The notes under the pieces are model-generated. The model was not told where the DNA came from. It made no database searches and saw only the letters and a program-made list of their open reading frames with translations. Both the position numbers and the translations under genes were made by a program. 35,489 bases of DNA from JBOZRQ01 sp050789255 (GTDB lineage: Bacteria > Bacillota > Sulfobacillia > Symbiobacteriales > Symbiobacteriaceae). The stretch spans positions 1-35,489 of the forward strand of contig JBOZRQ010000048.1 in NCBI GenBank assembly GCA_050789255.1, in the 5' to 3' direction. Within the stretch, counting starts at the first letter, position 1. Every line of letters begins with the position of its first letter. This document shows positions 24,592 through 32,070 of the stretch, piece after piece.

Positions 24592-24613
24592 GCCGCACCC
24601 CTCCGGGTCGTCG

Positions 24614-25468
24614 CTACAGATTGATGAACTTCGCCAGCTGCCTGAAGTACCAGAGCCGGTCGGTGTCAAGCCCGCCGGCGCGGCCGTAGCCGCTCAGGAA
24701 GGCGTCCCGCTCCCGGTCGTTCAGGGCGTACGAGATCGCCATAGCCAGGTCGTAGTAGGGGTCGCCGAAGTCGGCGCGGCCCCAGTCGATGACGCTGAGG
24801 ATGCGCCCGGCCTTAACCACCAAGTTCTTGGGAGAGAAGTCCCCGTGCAGCAGCGAGACGCTGCCCGACGCCGGCCGGGTCTCCTTGAGCCGGTCCAGCA
24901 CCATCTCCGGCGGCATGCCAGGCGGGAAGTTGATCGGGTCGACGGCGCCAAGGCGGAGGTTCTGCTCCGCACGCAGCAGCGTGGTGTCGAGCCACTCACG
25001 CCAGGTGTAGCTTGGCAGCGATTGACGATGAATGGCAGCCAGGGTTGCCCCCATGCCCCGCAATACGGTGACCCGATCCCCCTGCCGGAGGGCGCTGCGG
25101 GCGGTTTCGCCCTCGGTCCGCTCCCGCAGGTGGTAGCTGATCGGCCCACGCCGGGCGTAGATCAGCGGGCGGGGCACCGGCACCTCGGTGCCGACCAGGT
25201 CCGTCAGGGCGGTGTGCTCGGCCCACAGCTCTGAGCCGCGGTACTCGCCGTAGGCCACCTTCAGGACGAAGGCACCCTGCGGCGACCGCAGGAACCAGCA
25301 GAGGTTGCTCAGGCCCTGTTTCGGCAGGACCGCCTCCTCAATCCTGCCGATCATCGCCCGTACCTCTTCGGGTAATTCATCCAGGTAGGAGGAGTTGGGG
25401 GCGGGGGGAGCCAGCTCGGCCCGGGTGGGGCTGGCGGGCAGATAGCGTGAACGTGGCTGCAAATCCAA
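24614..25468 (-). CDS. Aminoglycoside/choline-kinase-like phosphotransferase
   Basis: A 284-residue small-molecule kinase of the APH fold. The Brenner motif LLHGDFSPKNLVV (catalytic Asp and metal Asn) and the metal motif VIDWGRADFGDPYYDLA are intact. An N-lobe with FVLKVAYGEYRGSELWAEH supplies the ATP-binding lysine. The start appears to be TTG 25468 with GGTGG upstream; no internal ATG precedes the kinase lobe convincingly. The substrate is unknown. It lies between mrfB (22 bases downstream) and the selenoprotein gene, and need not confer drug resistance. Confidence 0.82.
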   Translation of the reverse strand: MDLQPRSRYLPASPTRAELAPPAPNSSYLDELPEEVRAMIGRIEEAVLPKQGLSNLCWFLRSPQGAFVLKVAYGEYRGSELWAEHTALTDLVGTEVPVPRPLIYARRGPISYHLRERTEGETARSALRQGDRVTVLRGMGATLAAIHRQSLPSYTWREWLDTTLLRAEQNLRLGAVDPINFPPGMPPEMVLDRLKETRPASGSVSLLHGDFSPKNLVVKAGRILSVIDWGRADFGDPYYDLAMAISYALNDRERDAFLSGYGRAGGLDTDRLWYFRQLAKFINL

Positions 25469-25480
25469 TCGAAATCCACC

Positions 25481-25517
25481 ACCAAATAGAGAGACCGCGG
25501 GCGGCGCCCGTGGTCTC
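25481..25517 (-). terminator. Hairpin/terminator between selenoprotein and kinase genes
   Basis: GAGACCACGGGC pairs with GCCCGCGGTCTC on the minus strand (one G-U) around a 3-nt loop, followed by the modestly T-rich TCTATTTGGT. Probably a partial terminator. Confidence 0.5.
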
Positions 25518-25540
25518 AGAGTAGCTATGTTGCTCGGTCT

Positions 25541-25765
25541 TTAGCCGATGCGTGCGGCGACCTCGCCCCGGTCCGGGAAGCGGTCTGTCTCCTTCTTCGA
25601 GAAGACCAGCTTGCCGTCGTAGTTCACCTCGAAGACGCCCCCGCTGGAGGGAATCAGCTCGTACTCGAGGTCGTTGCGCTTGGACTTCAGCTCTGCCACC
25701 AAACTGGCGGCCTCTTCATCGTAGCCTCAAGACGTGCAAAATTCAATCGTAACTTTCTTGGTCAT
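25541..25765 (-). CDS. SelW-like (Rdx family) selenoprotein with in-frame UGA
   Basis: From ATG 25765 the frame reads MTKKVTIEFCTS, TGA, GYDEEAASLVAEL and on to TAA 25541: 74 residues with the TGA as residue 13. The rest matches the Rdx/SelW family: a strand-CxxU-helix thioredoxin-like start, then SSGGVFEVNYDGKLVFSKK and DRFPDRGEV. Without readthrough only a 12-residue stub would be made. Right after the UGA, a 6-bp stem with loop AGUUU places a G 23 nt downstream, as expected of a bacterial SECIS. AAGGGGG about 11 bases before ATG is the ribosome site. The role is probably a thiol-selenol redox step; its partner is unknown. The selA/B/C/D genes must lie elsewhere. Confidence 0.85.
25695..25711 (-). 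promoter_or_regulatory. Bacterial SECIS-like stem-loop
   Basis: GCCGCC and GGUGGC form a 6-bp stem (one G-U pair) closing the loop AGUUU. The loop G, in its second position, lies 23 nt after the UGA. Known bSECIS elements have a short stem-loop with an exposed G/GU at about 16-37 nt, read by SelB. It is inside the coding region, as usual for bacteria. Confidence 0.75.
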
Positions 25766-26002
25766 GATATCTTTACACCCCCTTGGGTATTTGGACGAGC
25801 TTTGCTCTCGTTAGGTTATCCCTTCTTGGACGGCGAATTAATCGCAGATTACGCTGATCGGGCTGATTACGCGGACTTTGTCGAGAGTCCAGGCAGACCA
25901 ATCGCAAAATATGAATAAATATGAAACCGCTCCTGAAAGACCCAACTCTCGGCAAAATCCGCGTAATCCGTACAGTCCGCGTAATCCGCGATAAAATCGC
26001 CT
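25766..26002. other. Intergenic gap with inverted repeat arrays
   Basis: No gene is supported in the 237 bases between mrfA and the selenoprotein gene. It carries the two inverted arms described at 25841-25992; the rest is more AT-rich than the surroundings (AAAATATGAATAAATATGAA in the loop region). Confidence 0.6.
25841..25992. repeat. Inverted repeat of GCGGATTAC-type 9-mer arrays
   Basis: A 48-bp left arm (25841-25888) and a 48-bp right arm (25945-25992) are inverted copies matching at 39 of 48 positions by my count, with a 56-bp spacer. Each arm is itself a tandem of degenerate 9-base units such as GCAGATTAC, GCTGATTAC and GCGGATTAC. More degenerate units (GCGGATTTTGC) continue into the 3' end of mrfA at about 26040-26056. 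Similar GATTACGCGGATT runs occur between genes in many unrelated bacteria. Not part of an insertion sequence that I can see. Confidence 0.7.
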
Positions 26003-28285
26003 TCAGTGGACGTCGCTGGCTTGCGCGGCCATCGCCCTCTGCAAAATCCGCAAAACCCCCGCCTTCGCCCCCTGGATGTTCCCTGTCTCGGCGGCCGGAC
26101 CCACGCAGGAGGGGCAGCCCTCGTCGCAGGGGCAGCTCTGCACCCGCTCCAGGGCGGCGCCCAGCAGCATGGGATGCAGGTCGTAGCACTTCTCGCCCAG
26201 CCCGATGCCGGCGGGGTACGCATCGTACAGGTAGATCGTGGGCTGCTCATTAAAGGGTGAGCGGACCTGGACCACCTGGTGCATGTCGGAGGGGTCGCAC
26301 ATCAGGTACATAGGCGCCAGGCCCTTCAGCAGGCTGCCGAGGCCCACCAGGGCGGACTGGAGCTCGTCTTGCGTGAAGTCGGTGCAGATCTCATCGGGCA
26401 GGGAGAGCCAGTAGGCGGCGGTGTGCATCTGGTACTCGGGGAGGTGGATCTCGCCCCAGCCCATGTTCTCGTGGGTGTGCAGGCGGATCTTTTTGAAGAT
26501 AGTCGCCTTGGCGGCGGTCATCACCTCGCCGAAGCGGACATCGACCCCCAGCTGCCGCTTCTCCTTGATCACATCGAGCGGCTTGATGGTAACCGCCAGG
26601 TTCGCATCGGTGTAGTACTCCACATCGACCTTGTGCACGTATGCCTTCTTCTCATCCCAGTCGAGCCGATCGACGTGGAACTGGACCCCTTGGTGCAGGT
26701 AGATGGCGTTGGTGTGGACCATGGTCATGGCGCCGAGCTGGTCGATTTCGCCGAGCACCTGGGTCTTGGCGGGGATCGACTGGTCGATGATCACCACGTT
26801 CTCGGCGTCTACGCTGCGCAGGGAGATGTTCTCCGCCGGAAAGTTCTCGGCCGACCAGTGCCACTTGCCGCCCGACTTGCGGAGGATGTGCTCCTCTTCG
26901 AGGTAGGTGAGCATCTCGGCGGTGGTTTCTACCCCGAACTTTTCACCGTCTACAAAGGGGAGCTCAAACGCAGCGCACTTGAGGTGCGAGATCAGAATCA
27001 GCAGGTTGTCGGGGTTGATCAGGCCCAGCTCGGGCGGTTTGTGGAAGAAGTACTCGGGGTGGGCGATCACGTACTGGTCGAGCGGCGAGGCGGAGGCGAC
27101 CATGACGGTGAGCGATGTGGAGCCGCGGCGCCCGGCCCGCCCCGCCTGCTGCCAGGCCGAGGCGATGGAGCCCGGGTAGCCGCACATGACGCAGGACTCC
27201 AGCTGGCCGATGTCGATGCCAAGCTCCAGGGCGTTGGTGGAGACCACGCCCATGATCTGCCCGGTGCGCAGGCCGTGTTCGATCTCGCGGCGCTCGTTGG
27301 GCCGGTAGCCGCCGCGGTAGCCCATGATCTTGCCCGCCTTGCCGAGGCCCACCCGCTCACGCAGGTAGGTGGTCAGGATCTCCACGTTCTGGCGGCTGCG
27401 GGCGAAGACGATGGTCTGAACGTTGTTCTTGAGAAGCTCGCCGGCAACCCGGGTAGCCGCCCGGATGGAGGACTCCCGCATGCCATCCCGGCCGATCAGC
27501 GGCGGGTTGTAGAGCAGGAAGTGCTTCTCGCCGCGGGGCGCCCCGTTCTCATCAATGAGATGGACAGGCTCGCCGATCAGCCCCTCGGCCAGCTCCCGGG
27601 GGTTGGCGATGGTGGCGGAGGAGCAGAGGAAGATCGGCTTGCTGCCGTAGAATTCGCAGATGCGGCGCAGGCGCCTCAGCAGGTTGGCCAAATGCGACCC
27701 GAAGACGCCCCGGTATTGATGAAGCTCGTCGATCACAATGTATTTGAGATTCTCAAACAGCTTGACCCACTTGGTGTGGTGCGGGAGCACCCCGGTGTGC
27801 AGCATGTCGGGGTTGGTAATGACGATGTGGCCCGCCTGGCGGCAGACCTGCCGAATCTGGGGCGGGGTGTCGCCGTCGTAGACGTAGGACTTGATGTCGG
27901 CCCCGAGCCGGTCGGCCAGGTTCTTGACCTCCACGACCTGGTCCTGCGCCAGCGCCTTGGTGGGGAAGAGGTAGAGGGCCCGGCTGGCAGGGTCCTGCAG
28001 GATGGCGTTCAGCACGGGCAGGTTGTAGCAGAGGGTTTTGCCCGAGGCCGTTGGTGTGACCACCACGGTGTTCTTGCCCGCCAGGGCGGCGCCGACCGCC
28101 TGCGACTGGTGGACGTAGAGCTGCCCCATGCCGCGCTCTTTGAGCGCCGCGACGATGCGCGAATCGAGGGCGGGCGGAAAGTCGCCATAGCGCGCCGGAA
28201 CAGCGGGCAGGGTATGCCACGCGGTGAGGTTGGCGGCCATCGCCTTGTCGGCCCTGAGCTTATCCAGCAATTGTTCGAGATTCAT
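26003..28285 (-). CDS. mrfA: MrfA (YprA)-like DEAD/DEAH helicase with DUF1998 domain
   Basis: A 760-residue superfamily 2 helicase. TPTASGKT (Walker A) lies near residues 77-84, VIDELHQYRG is motif II, CSSATI motif III, and QQAGRAGRRG motif VI. The C-terminal DUF1998 region ends in the cysteine cluster CPCDEGCPSCVGP, probably a zinc site. B. subtilis MrfA unwinds DNA 3' to 5' in mitomycin damage repair with MrfB. ATG 28285 follows GGGGAGG; the frame continues upstream only as an antisense shadow of bshB1. A minus-strand TTGACA (28333-28338) may be its -35. The last residues overlap the degenerate repeat, so the tail may be altered. Confidence 0.87.
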   Translation of the reverse strand: MNLEQLLDKLRADKAMAANLTAWHTLPAVPARYGDFPPALDSRIVAALKERGMGQLYVHQSQAVGAALAGKNTVVVTPTASGKTLCYNLPVLNAILQDPASRALYLFPTKALAQDQVVEVKNLADRLGADIKSYVYDGDTPPQIRQVCRQAGHIVITNPDMLHTGVLPHHTKWVKLFENLKYIVIDELHQYRGVFGSHLANLLRRLRRICEFYGSKPIFLCSSATIANPRELAEGLIGEPVHLIDENGAPRGEKHFLLYNPPLIGRDGMRESSIRAATRVAGELLKNNVQTIVFARSRQNVEILTTYLRERVGLGKAGKIMGYRGGYRPNERREIEHGLRTGQIMGVVSTNALELGIDIGQLESCVMCGYPGSIASAWQQAGRAGRRGSTSLTVMVASASPLDQYVIAHPEYFFHKPPELGLINPDNLLILISHLKCAAFELPFVDGEKFGVETTAEMLTYLEEEHILRKSGGKWHWSAENFPAENISLRSVDAENVVIIDQSIPAKTQVLGEIDQLGAMTMVHTNAIYLHQGVQFHVDRLDWDEKKAYVHKVDVEYYTDANLAVTIKPLDVIKEKRQLGVDVRFGEVMTAAKATIFKKIRLHTHENMGWGEIHLPEYQMHTAAYWLSLPDEICTDFTQDELQSALVGLGSLLKGLAPMYLMCDPSDMHQVVQVRSPFNEQPTIYLYDAYPAGIGLGEKCYDLHPMLLGAALERVQSCPCDEGCPSCVGPAAETGNIQGAKAGVLRILQRAMAAQASDVH

Positions 28286-28360
28286 CCGTAAATCGTAACC
28301 TCCCCTGGATACAGGGCGTGGTAAAATGCCTATGTCAAACGCACAGAAGGAGTCATAACG

Positions 28361-29065
28361 ATGCAGGTTGACCTTTTGGCCGTTGGGCCGCACCCGGATG
28401 ATGTGGAGCTCGGCATGGGCGGCACCCTGGCGCTGCAGAACGCCGCTGGCCACAAAACAGCGATACTTGACCTGACCCGCGGCGAGATGGGCTCCAACGG
28501 CACGCCCGCCGAGCGGGTGGCCGAGGGCGAGGCGGCGGCCCGGATTCTGGGCTGCGCCTGGCGCCGGAACCTGAGCCTGCCCGACCGGGGCCTGGACCAT
28601 AAGGACCCCGAACAGCTGCTCCGGGTGGTGAATGCCATTCGGGCGGTGCGCCCGCGGGTGATTGCCTACAACTTTGGGGTGGACAGGCACCCCGACCATG
28701 TGGCCTCCTTCCAGCTGATGGAGGAGGCGGTGTTCACGGCGGGCCTGCGCCGTTACGAGACGGAGTTGGAGCCGTACCGTCCGCAGCGGGTGCTCTATTA
28801 CTTCATCAACGATGACCGGGAACCCTCTCTGTACGTCGACGTGACCCCGGTCTACGCCAAGAAAATCGAAAGTGTGTTCGCACACACCTCGCAGTTCAAG
28901 CCCGCCGACGGTGGTGTCGAAACCCGGCTGAACCGGGCGGTGGGGCTGCCGTATCTTGTCGAGAGCCGGGACCGTCTCTTCGGCGCCAAGACGGGCGTCC
29001 AATTTGCAGAGGGGTTTTTGCTTAGGCAGCCGCTGCTGTTGACGGACCTGTTGGGTGCGCTCTAA
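28361..29065 (+). CDS. bshB1: PIG-L/LmbE deacetylase BshB1
   Basis: A 234-residue LmbE-family deacetylase. GPHPDDVELGMGGTL at residues 9-23 and DRHPDHVAS supply the zinc ligands and catalytic Asp. The family removes acetate from GlcNAc-malate, step two of bacillithiol synthesis. Its bshA partner starts 13 bases downstream, as in B. subtilis where bshB1 and bshA adjoin, hence BshB1 and not BshB2. AAGGAG stands ten bases before the ATG. It is divergent from mrfA with a 75-base shared promoter region. Confidence 0.88.
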   Translation: MQVDLLAVGPHPDDVELGMGGTLALQNAAGHKTAILDLTRGEMGSNGTPAERVAEGEAAARILGCAWRRNLSLPDRGLDHKDPEQLLRVVNAIRAVRPRVIAYNFGVDRHPDHVASFQLMEEAVFTAGLRRYETELEPYRPQRVLYYFINDDREPSLYVDVTPVYAKKIESVFAHTSQFKPADGGVETRLNRAVGLPYLVESRDRLFGAKTGVQFAEGFLLRQPLLLTDLLGAL

Positions 29066-29078
29066 GGAGGCTCTCATT

Positions 29079-30233
29079 TTGAAGATTGGTATCGTGTGTT
29101 ACCCGAGCGTGGGGGGAAGCGGAATCGTAGCCACCGAGCTGGCCAAACTGCTGGCGCGGCGCGATCACGAAATCCACATCATCTCCACCGACACGCCCTT
29201 TCGCCTCAATACCTTTATGGACAACATCTACTTTCACCAGGTGGACACGCCGACCTATCCGGTCTTCAAGGACTCCCCGTACATCCTGTCGCTGGCCAAC
29301 AAGCTGGTGCAGGTGCACCGGCTGGTCGGGCTTGATATCATCCATGCCCATTACGCCATCCCGCATGCCACGGCGGCCTTCCTCGCCAGGGAGATGATCG
29401 GCCCCGGCGCCCCCAAGGTGGTCACCACCCTGCACGGCACCGACATCACCCTGATGGGCACCGACGCCTCCTTTACCGAGTCGATCGCCTTCGCCATCAA
29501 CCGGTCGGACGCCGTCACCGCGGTCTCCGAGTCGCTGAAGATGGACACCTACAAGAACCTGCCGGTCCACGTGCCGATCCAGGTGATCTATAACTTCCTG
29601 GAGTGCGACTTCTGGAAGCCCACGCACCAGCCCGGCATCTGCACCCGGCTGGCGAACTGCGGCGAGAAGATCGTCATCCACATGTCCAACTTCCGAAAGG
29701 TCAAGCGGGTCGACAATGTAATCCGCATCTTCTCCTGGATCGCCCGGGAGATGCCCTCCCGCCTCGTCCTGGTCGGCGACGGCCCGGAGATGGGCGCCTG
29801 CGTAGAGCTGGTGCACCGGCTCGGCCTGCGGGACCGGGTGCTCTTCATGGGCAACCAGGAGCAGGTGGTGCCGCTGCTCTCCGCGGCCGACCTCTTCCTG
29901 CTGCCCTCGGAGAAGGAGTCCTTCGGCCTCGCAGCGCTGGAGGCCATGGCCTGCGGCGTCCCGGTCGTCGCATCGACCGCTGGCGGCCTGCCGGAGGTGG
30001 TGGTGGACGGGGAGACCGGGTTCCTCGCCGAGCCCCACGACGTCGAGACCATGGCGGCCCAAGCCCTGAAGATCCTGCGGGACCCGCTGCTGCACAAGCG
30101 GCTCAGCCAGGCCGGCAGCGACCGGGTTCACGAGCACTTCTGCGCCAGCAAAATCGTGCCGCAGTACGAGGCGCTTTACCGCTCGGTGCTGGGCCAGCAG
30201 GGGCTTGAGGTGTTGCCCCAGGTCGGGGATTAG
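29079..30233 (+). CDS. bshA: Glycosyltransferase BshA (N-acetylglucosaminyl-malate synthase)
   Basis: A 384-residue GT4-family, GT-B-fold enzyme. It opens with KIGIVCYPSVGGSGIVATEL, characteristic of BshA, followed by HAHYAIPH and TTLHGTDITLMG. The C-domain has ESFGLAALEAMACGVPVV with the E-x7-E sugar-nucleotide motif. BshA joins UDP-GlcNAc and L-malate in the first bacillithiol step. The start is TTG 29079: AAGGAGG at 29064-29070 is eight bases upstream. A terminator follows. The cysteine-adding enzyme BshC was not found in the window. Confidence 0.9.
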   Translation: MKIGIVCYPSVGGSGIVATELAKLLARRDHEIHIISTDTPFRLNTFMDNIYFHQVDTPTYPVFKDSPYILSLANKLVQVHRLVGLDIIHAHYAIPHATAAFLAREMIGPGAPKVVTTLHGTDITLMGTDASFTESIAFAINRSDAVTAVSESLKMDTYKNLPVHVPIQVIYNFLECDFWKPTHQPGICTRLANCGEKIVIHMSNFRKVKRVDNVIRIFSWIAREMPSRLVLVGDGPEMGACVELVHRLGLRDRVLFMGNQEQVVPLLSAADLFLLPSEKESFGLAALEAMACGVPVVASTAGGLPEVVVDGETGFLAEPHDVETMAAQALKILRDPLLHKRLSQAGSDRVHEHFCASKIVPQYEALYRSVLGQQGLEVLPQVGD

Positions 30234-30247
30234 GAAGCAAATACAAG

Positions 30248-30283
30248 GAGCCAGGGGTGAACGTTTCACCTCTGGCTCTTTCT
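30248..30283 (+). terminator. Terminator of bshB1-bshA
   Basis: The stem GAGCCAGGGGTGAA with TTTCACCTCTGGCTC (one G-U pair) is followed by TTTCTGTC. Confidence 0.85.
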
Positions 30284-30311
30284 GTCTTGTGCGCGGCAAC
30301 CGTTCTATCAA

Positions 30312-30650
30312 CTATGTGGCTCGCTTCATATTGGTAAACACCTGTTCGAAATCACCCGTCTGGACCAGGTGATCAATCACTTGTTCCAGTCGCCGCCGAC
30401 TTACCTCGTCCACCAAGAACATGTGAGTTGCCCAGAAATACTTGCCGTGCAGACATTCACCCGTCTCTTTGTTCCTCTCGACCAGGGACAGGATGTTCTT
30501 ATATGTAAAGCAGGTGGCGACCCAACTGCGGCCGTCCTCGAAGTCTACCCGCACGTCTGTGTTGCAGTCATCAACCACCCATTCACCAGGTTCCCAATGC
30601 TCGGCCTCGATCCACACAGAATACTTCTGGTTCGGAAACTCCCATTCCAT
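30312..30650 (-). CDS. Hypothetical acidic protein, 112 residues
   Basis: A soluble, acidic, aromatic-rich protein (EWEFPNQKYSVWIEAEHWEPGEWVVDD) with alternating strands, then a helix (SRRRLEQVIDHLVQTGDFEQVF). Small acidic proteins of this look are often immunity proteins, but no toxin is adjacent and I do not claim that role. The ribosome site is weak. The codon and strand pattern favours a real gene over the antisense frame. It is convergent with bshA. Confidence 0.6.
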   Translation of the reverse strand: MEWEFPNQKYSVWIEAEHWEPGEWVVDDCNTDVRVDFEDGRSWVATCFTYKNILSLVERNKETGECLHGKYFWATHMFLVDEVSRRRLEQVIDHLVQTGDFEQVFTNMKRAT

Positions 30651-30783
30651 CTATTCTCGTCACCCCAGACTTGTACGTCTTCTTTCTGAGGACGATTCTT
30701 CCCATACATTCAAAAAACAGCGTTGTCCGTTGACGGGGGCATCGTTGTGCTTGCTAGAGCGCACGCTAACCGGGGTGATACAG

Positions 30784-30987
30784 ATGGCTGACAAGCAGTG
30801 GGTGGGATCGGAGACGTTCGAGGCGAAGCGGGACAAGCCCATGCCCAACATTGGGCCGGGGCATATTGCGTATGGCCACGGCGAGCGCTTTGCGAACCAG
30901 CGCAGCTCGGGCGGGAACCTGCCGTTCACGCAGAAGATCGAGGAGAACGAAGGACCCACAACCACAACGACTGATGTAGAGGCATAG
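30784..30987 (+). CDS. Small hydrophilic protein, 67 residues, unknown
   Basis: ATG 30784 follows GGGGTGAT seven bases upstream. The product is polar and low in hydrophobic residues (MADKQWVGSETFEAKRDK at the start, a glycine-containing PNIGPGHIAYGHGER, and the C-terminal run GPTTTTTDVEA), so it is probably unstructured or a binding peptide. No signal peptide. It has its own terminator at 31003-31044, which supports expression. I recognise no family. Confidence 0.6.
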   Translation: MADKQWVGSETFEAKRDKPMPNIGPGHIAYGHGERFANQRSSGGNLPFTQKIEENEGPTTTTTDVEA

Positions 30988-31002
30988 AACATCAATCATC
31001 AC

Positions 31003-31044
31003 AGCGGCCCCCTCTGCCGTCCGCGGCACGAGGGGCCGCTATTT
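31003..31044 (+). terminator. Terminator of the 67-residue protein gene
   Basis: AGCGGCCCC pairs with GGGGCCGCT around a long loop, followed by ATTTAC. A moderate T-tract. Confidence 0.65.
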
Positions 31045-31069
31045 ACACGTAAGCTTTGGCCCGGTTGCC

Positions 31070-32005
31070 TTACAAATGACGGACTACAGTGTAGTCCCCC
31101 GCCAGAGGTCTGTACCCCAGTTTTCGGTTCACAGCCAGCATGGGCCCGTTCAGCGAGTCGTTCCCTGTGCGCATATAGGGTGCTCCGTGCCGGATGGCGG
31201 CCTGTATCGCCAGGAGTTTGAGCGCCTTGGCAATGCCGCGGCCGCGGTACTCCCGGTCGACCAGAGTATGATTGGTGTATACGTGATCCTGGGAGTTGAT
31301 GGCCTGGGTCACGCCTACCAGGCAATCGTCATCGGCTGCAATGAAGATCCAGTCAAGGCGTGCTCCCAGTCCCTCAATGACGAACTGGCTCCAGGTCTGA
31401 TAAGCCATGAACGACTTCGCCTCGTAGCCCGGGATGTCCACCATCGTCCGGCCGTACAGTTCGTATAGGGCGCGGCGAGTTTCCGGTGAGTCGGAGTCGG
31501 CCAAGGCGAAGAAGCGTATCCCTGTCGCCTCTACAGCCGCCACGGCACCGAAGTCCGGCGGCTCCTGAAGTCCGCTCAGATCCAGGGTGGAGTCGTAGCC
31601 GTGCCGCTCTACCTTGTAAGCTCGCTTTTCCATGAAGGCCAGCGAAGCAGCGTCAGAATCCTTGACTTCGCCTACGAGCCGGTTTCCGCCTTGACTGGCA
31701 ACGAACCGCTCGATCGCCCCCAGTAGGAGAGAGCCGCTGCCCCTGTTCCTGGCAGCCGGATGGACGGTCAAGCTGGCGTAGAACTTCCCCTCCGCTGTGT
31801 TTGGAAAGCGATAGCTCTCAGCGAAGCCGATGACTTGTCCGGCTTCGTCTTCTGCCATAACTCGATACGACACCGAGCCCTCGGGCCACCAGTTGTGGGT
31901 GTCGGCTACCTCCGCAGGCGTGGTCCGCACCGCCCGGGCCGCACTGAGGATCGCCGCCATGTGTGTGTAATCATCGGGAAGAGTTGCGGGACGGAGTCGA
32001 AACAT
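31070..32005 (-). CDS. Tandem GNAT acetyltransferase
   Basis: A 311-residue protein with two GNAT domains. The first has YASLTVHPAARNRGSGSLLL as acetyl-CoA motif A. The second has HTLVDREYRGRGIAKALKLL and NSLNGPMLAVNRKLGY. Tandem GNATs include the mycothiol synthase MshD, but this one shows no specific sign of thiol chemistry, and the second domain has the NRKLGY ending common in peptide and amine acetyltransferases. Substrate unknown. AAGGAG is upstream of ATG 32005. It is followed at 31003-31044 by a terminator reading from the other direction. Confidence 0.8.
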   Translation of the reverse strand: MFRLRPATLPDDYTHMAAILSAARAVRTTPAEVADTHNWWPEGSVSYRVMAEDEAGQVIGFAESYRFPNTAEGKFYASLTVHPAARNRGSGSLLLGAIERFVASQGGNRLVGEVKDSDAASLAFMEKRAYKVERHGYDSTLDLSGLQEPPDFGAVAAVEATGIRFFALADSDSPETRRALYELYGRTMVDIPGYEAKSFMAYQTWSQFVIEGLGARLDWIFIAADDDCLVGVTQAINSQDHVYTNHTLVDREYRGRGIAKALKLLAIQAAIRHGAPYMRTGNDSLNGPMLAVNRKLGYRPLAGDYTVVRHL

Positions 32006-32070
32006 CGGCGGGCAGCTCCTTTACAGAACGTTCACCTCTGTAGACGATTCCGAAGGAAACTTGTTCCCGC

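Noticed and set aside
24614..25468. Reading the APH-type kinase as an aminoglycoside resistance gene
   Set aside because: The fold covers many small-molecule kinases; nothing in the sequence or context points to antibiotics.
25727..25729. The TGA as a simple nonsense mutation or sequencing error in a CxxC protein
   Set aside because: A TGC/TGT to TGA change is one base away and must be kept in mind, but the matching SECIS-like hairpin and intact downstream frame favour selenocysteine.
25773..26189. Small minus-strand open frames with ADYADCTDYADF-like repeats
   Set aside because: These are translations of the 9-base repeat arrays, a known type of false gene call, without ribosome sites.
26279..28291. 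670-residue plus-strand open frame
   Set aside because: Antisense shadow of mrfA. High GC keeps the opposite frame open; the helicase motifs on the minus strand are unambiguous.
28286..29077. N-terminal extension of mrfA by 264 residues
   Set aside because: It lies antisense to bshB1 and shows no helicase similarity. GGGGAGG before ATG 28285 marks the real start.
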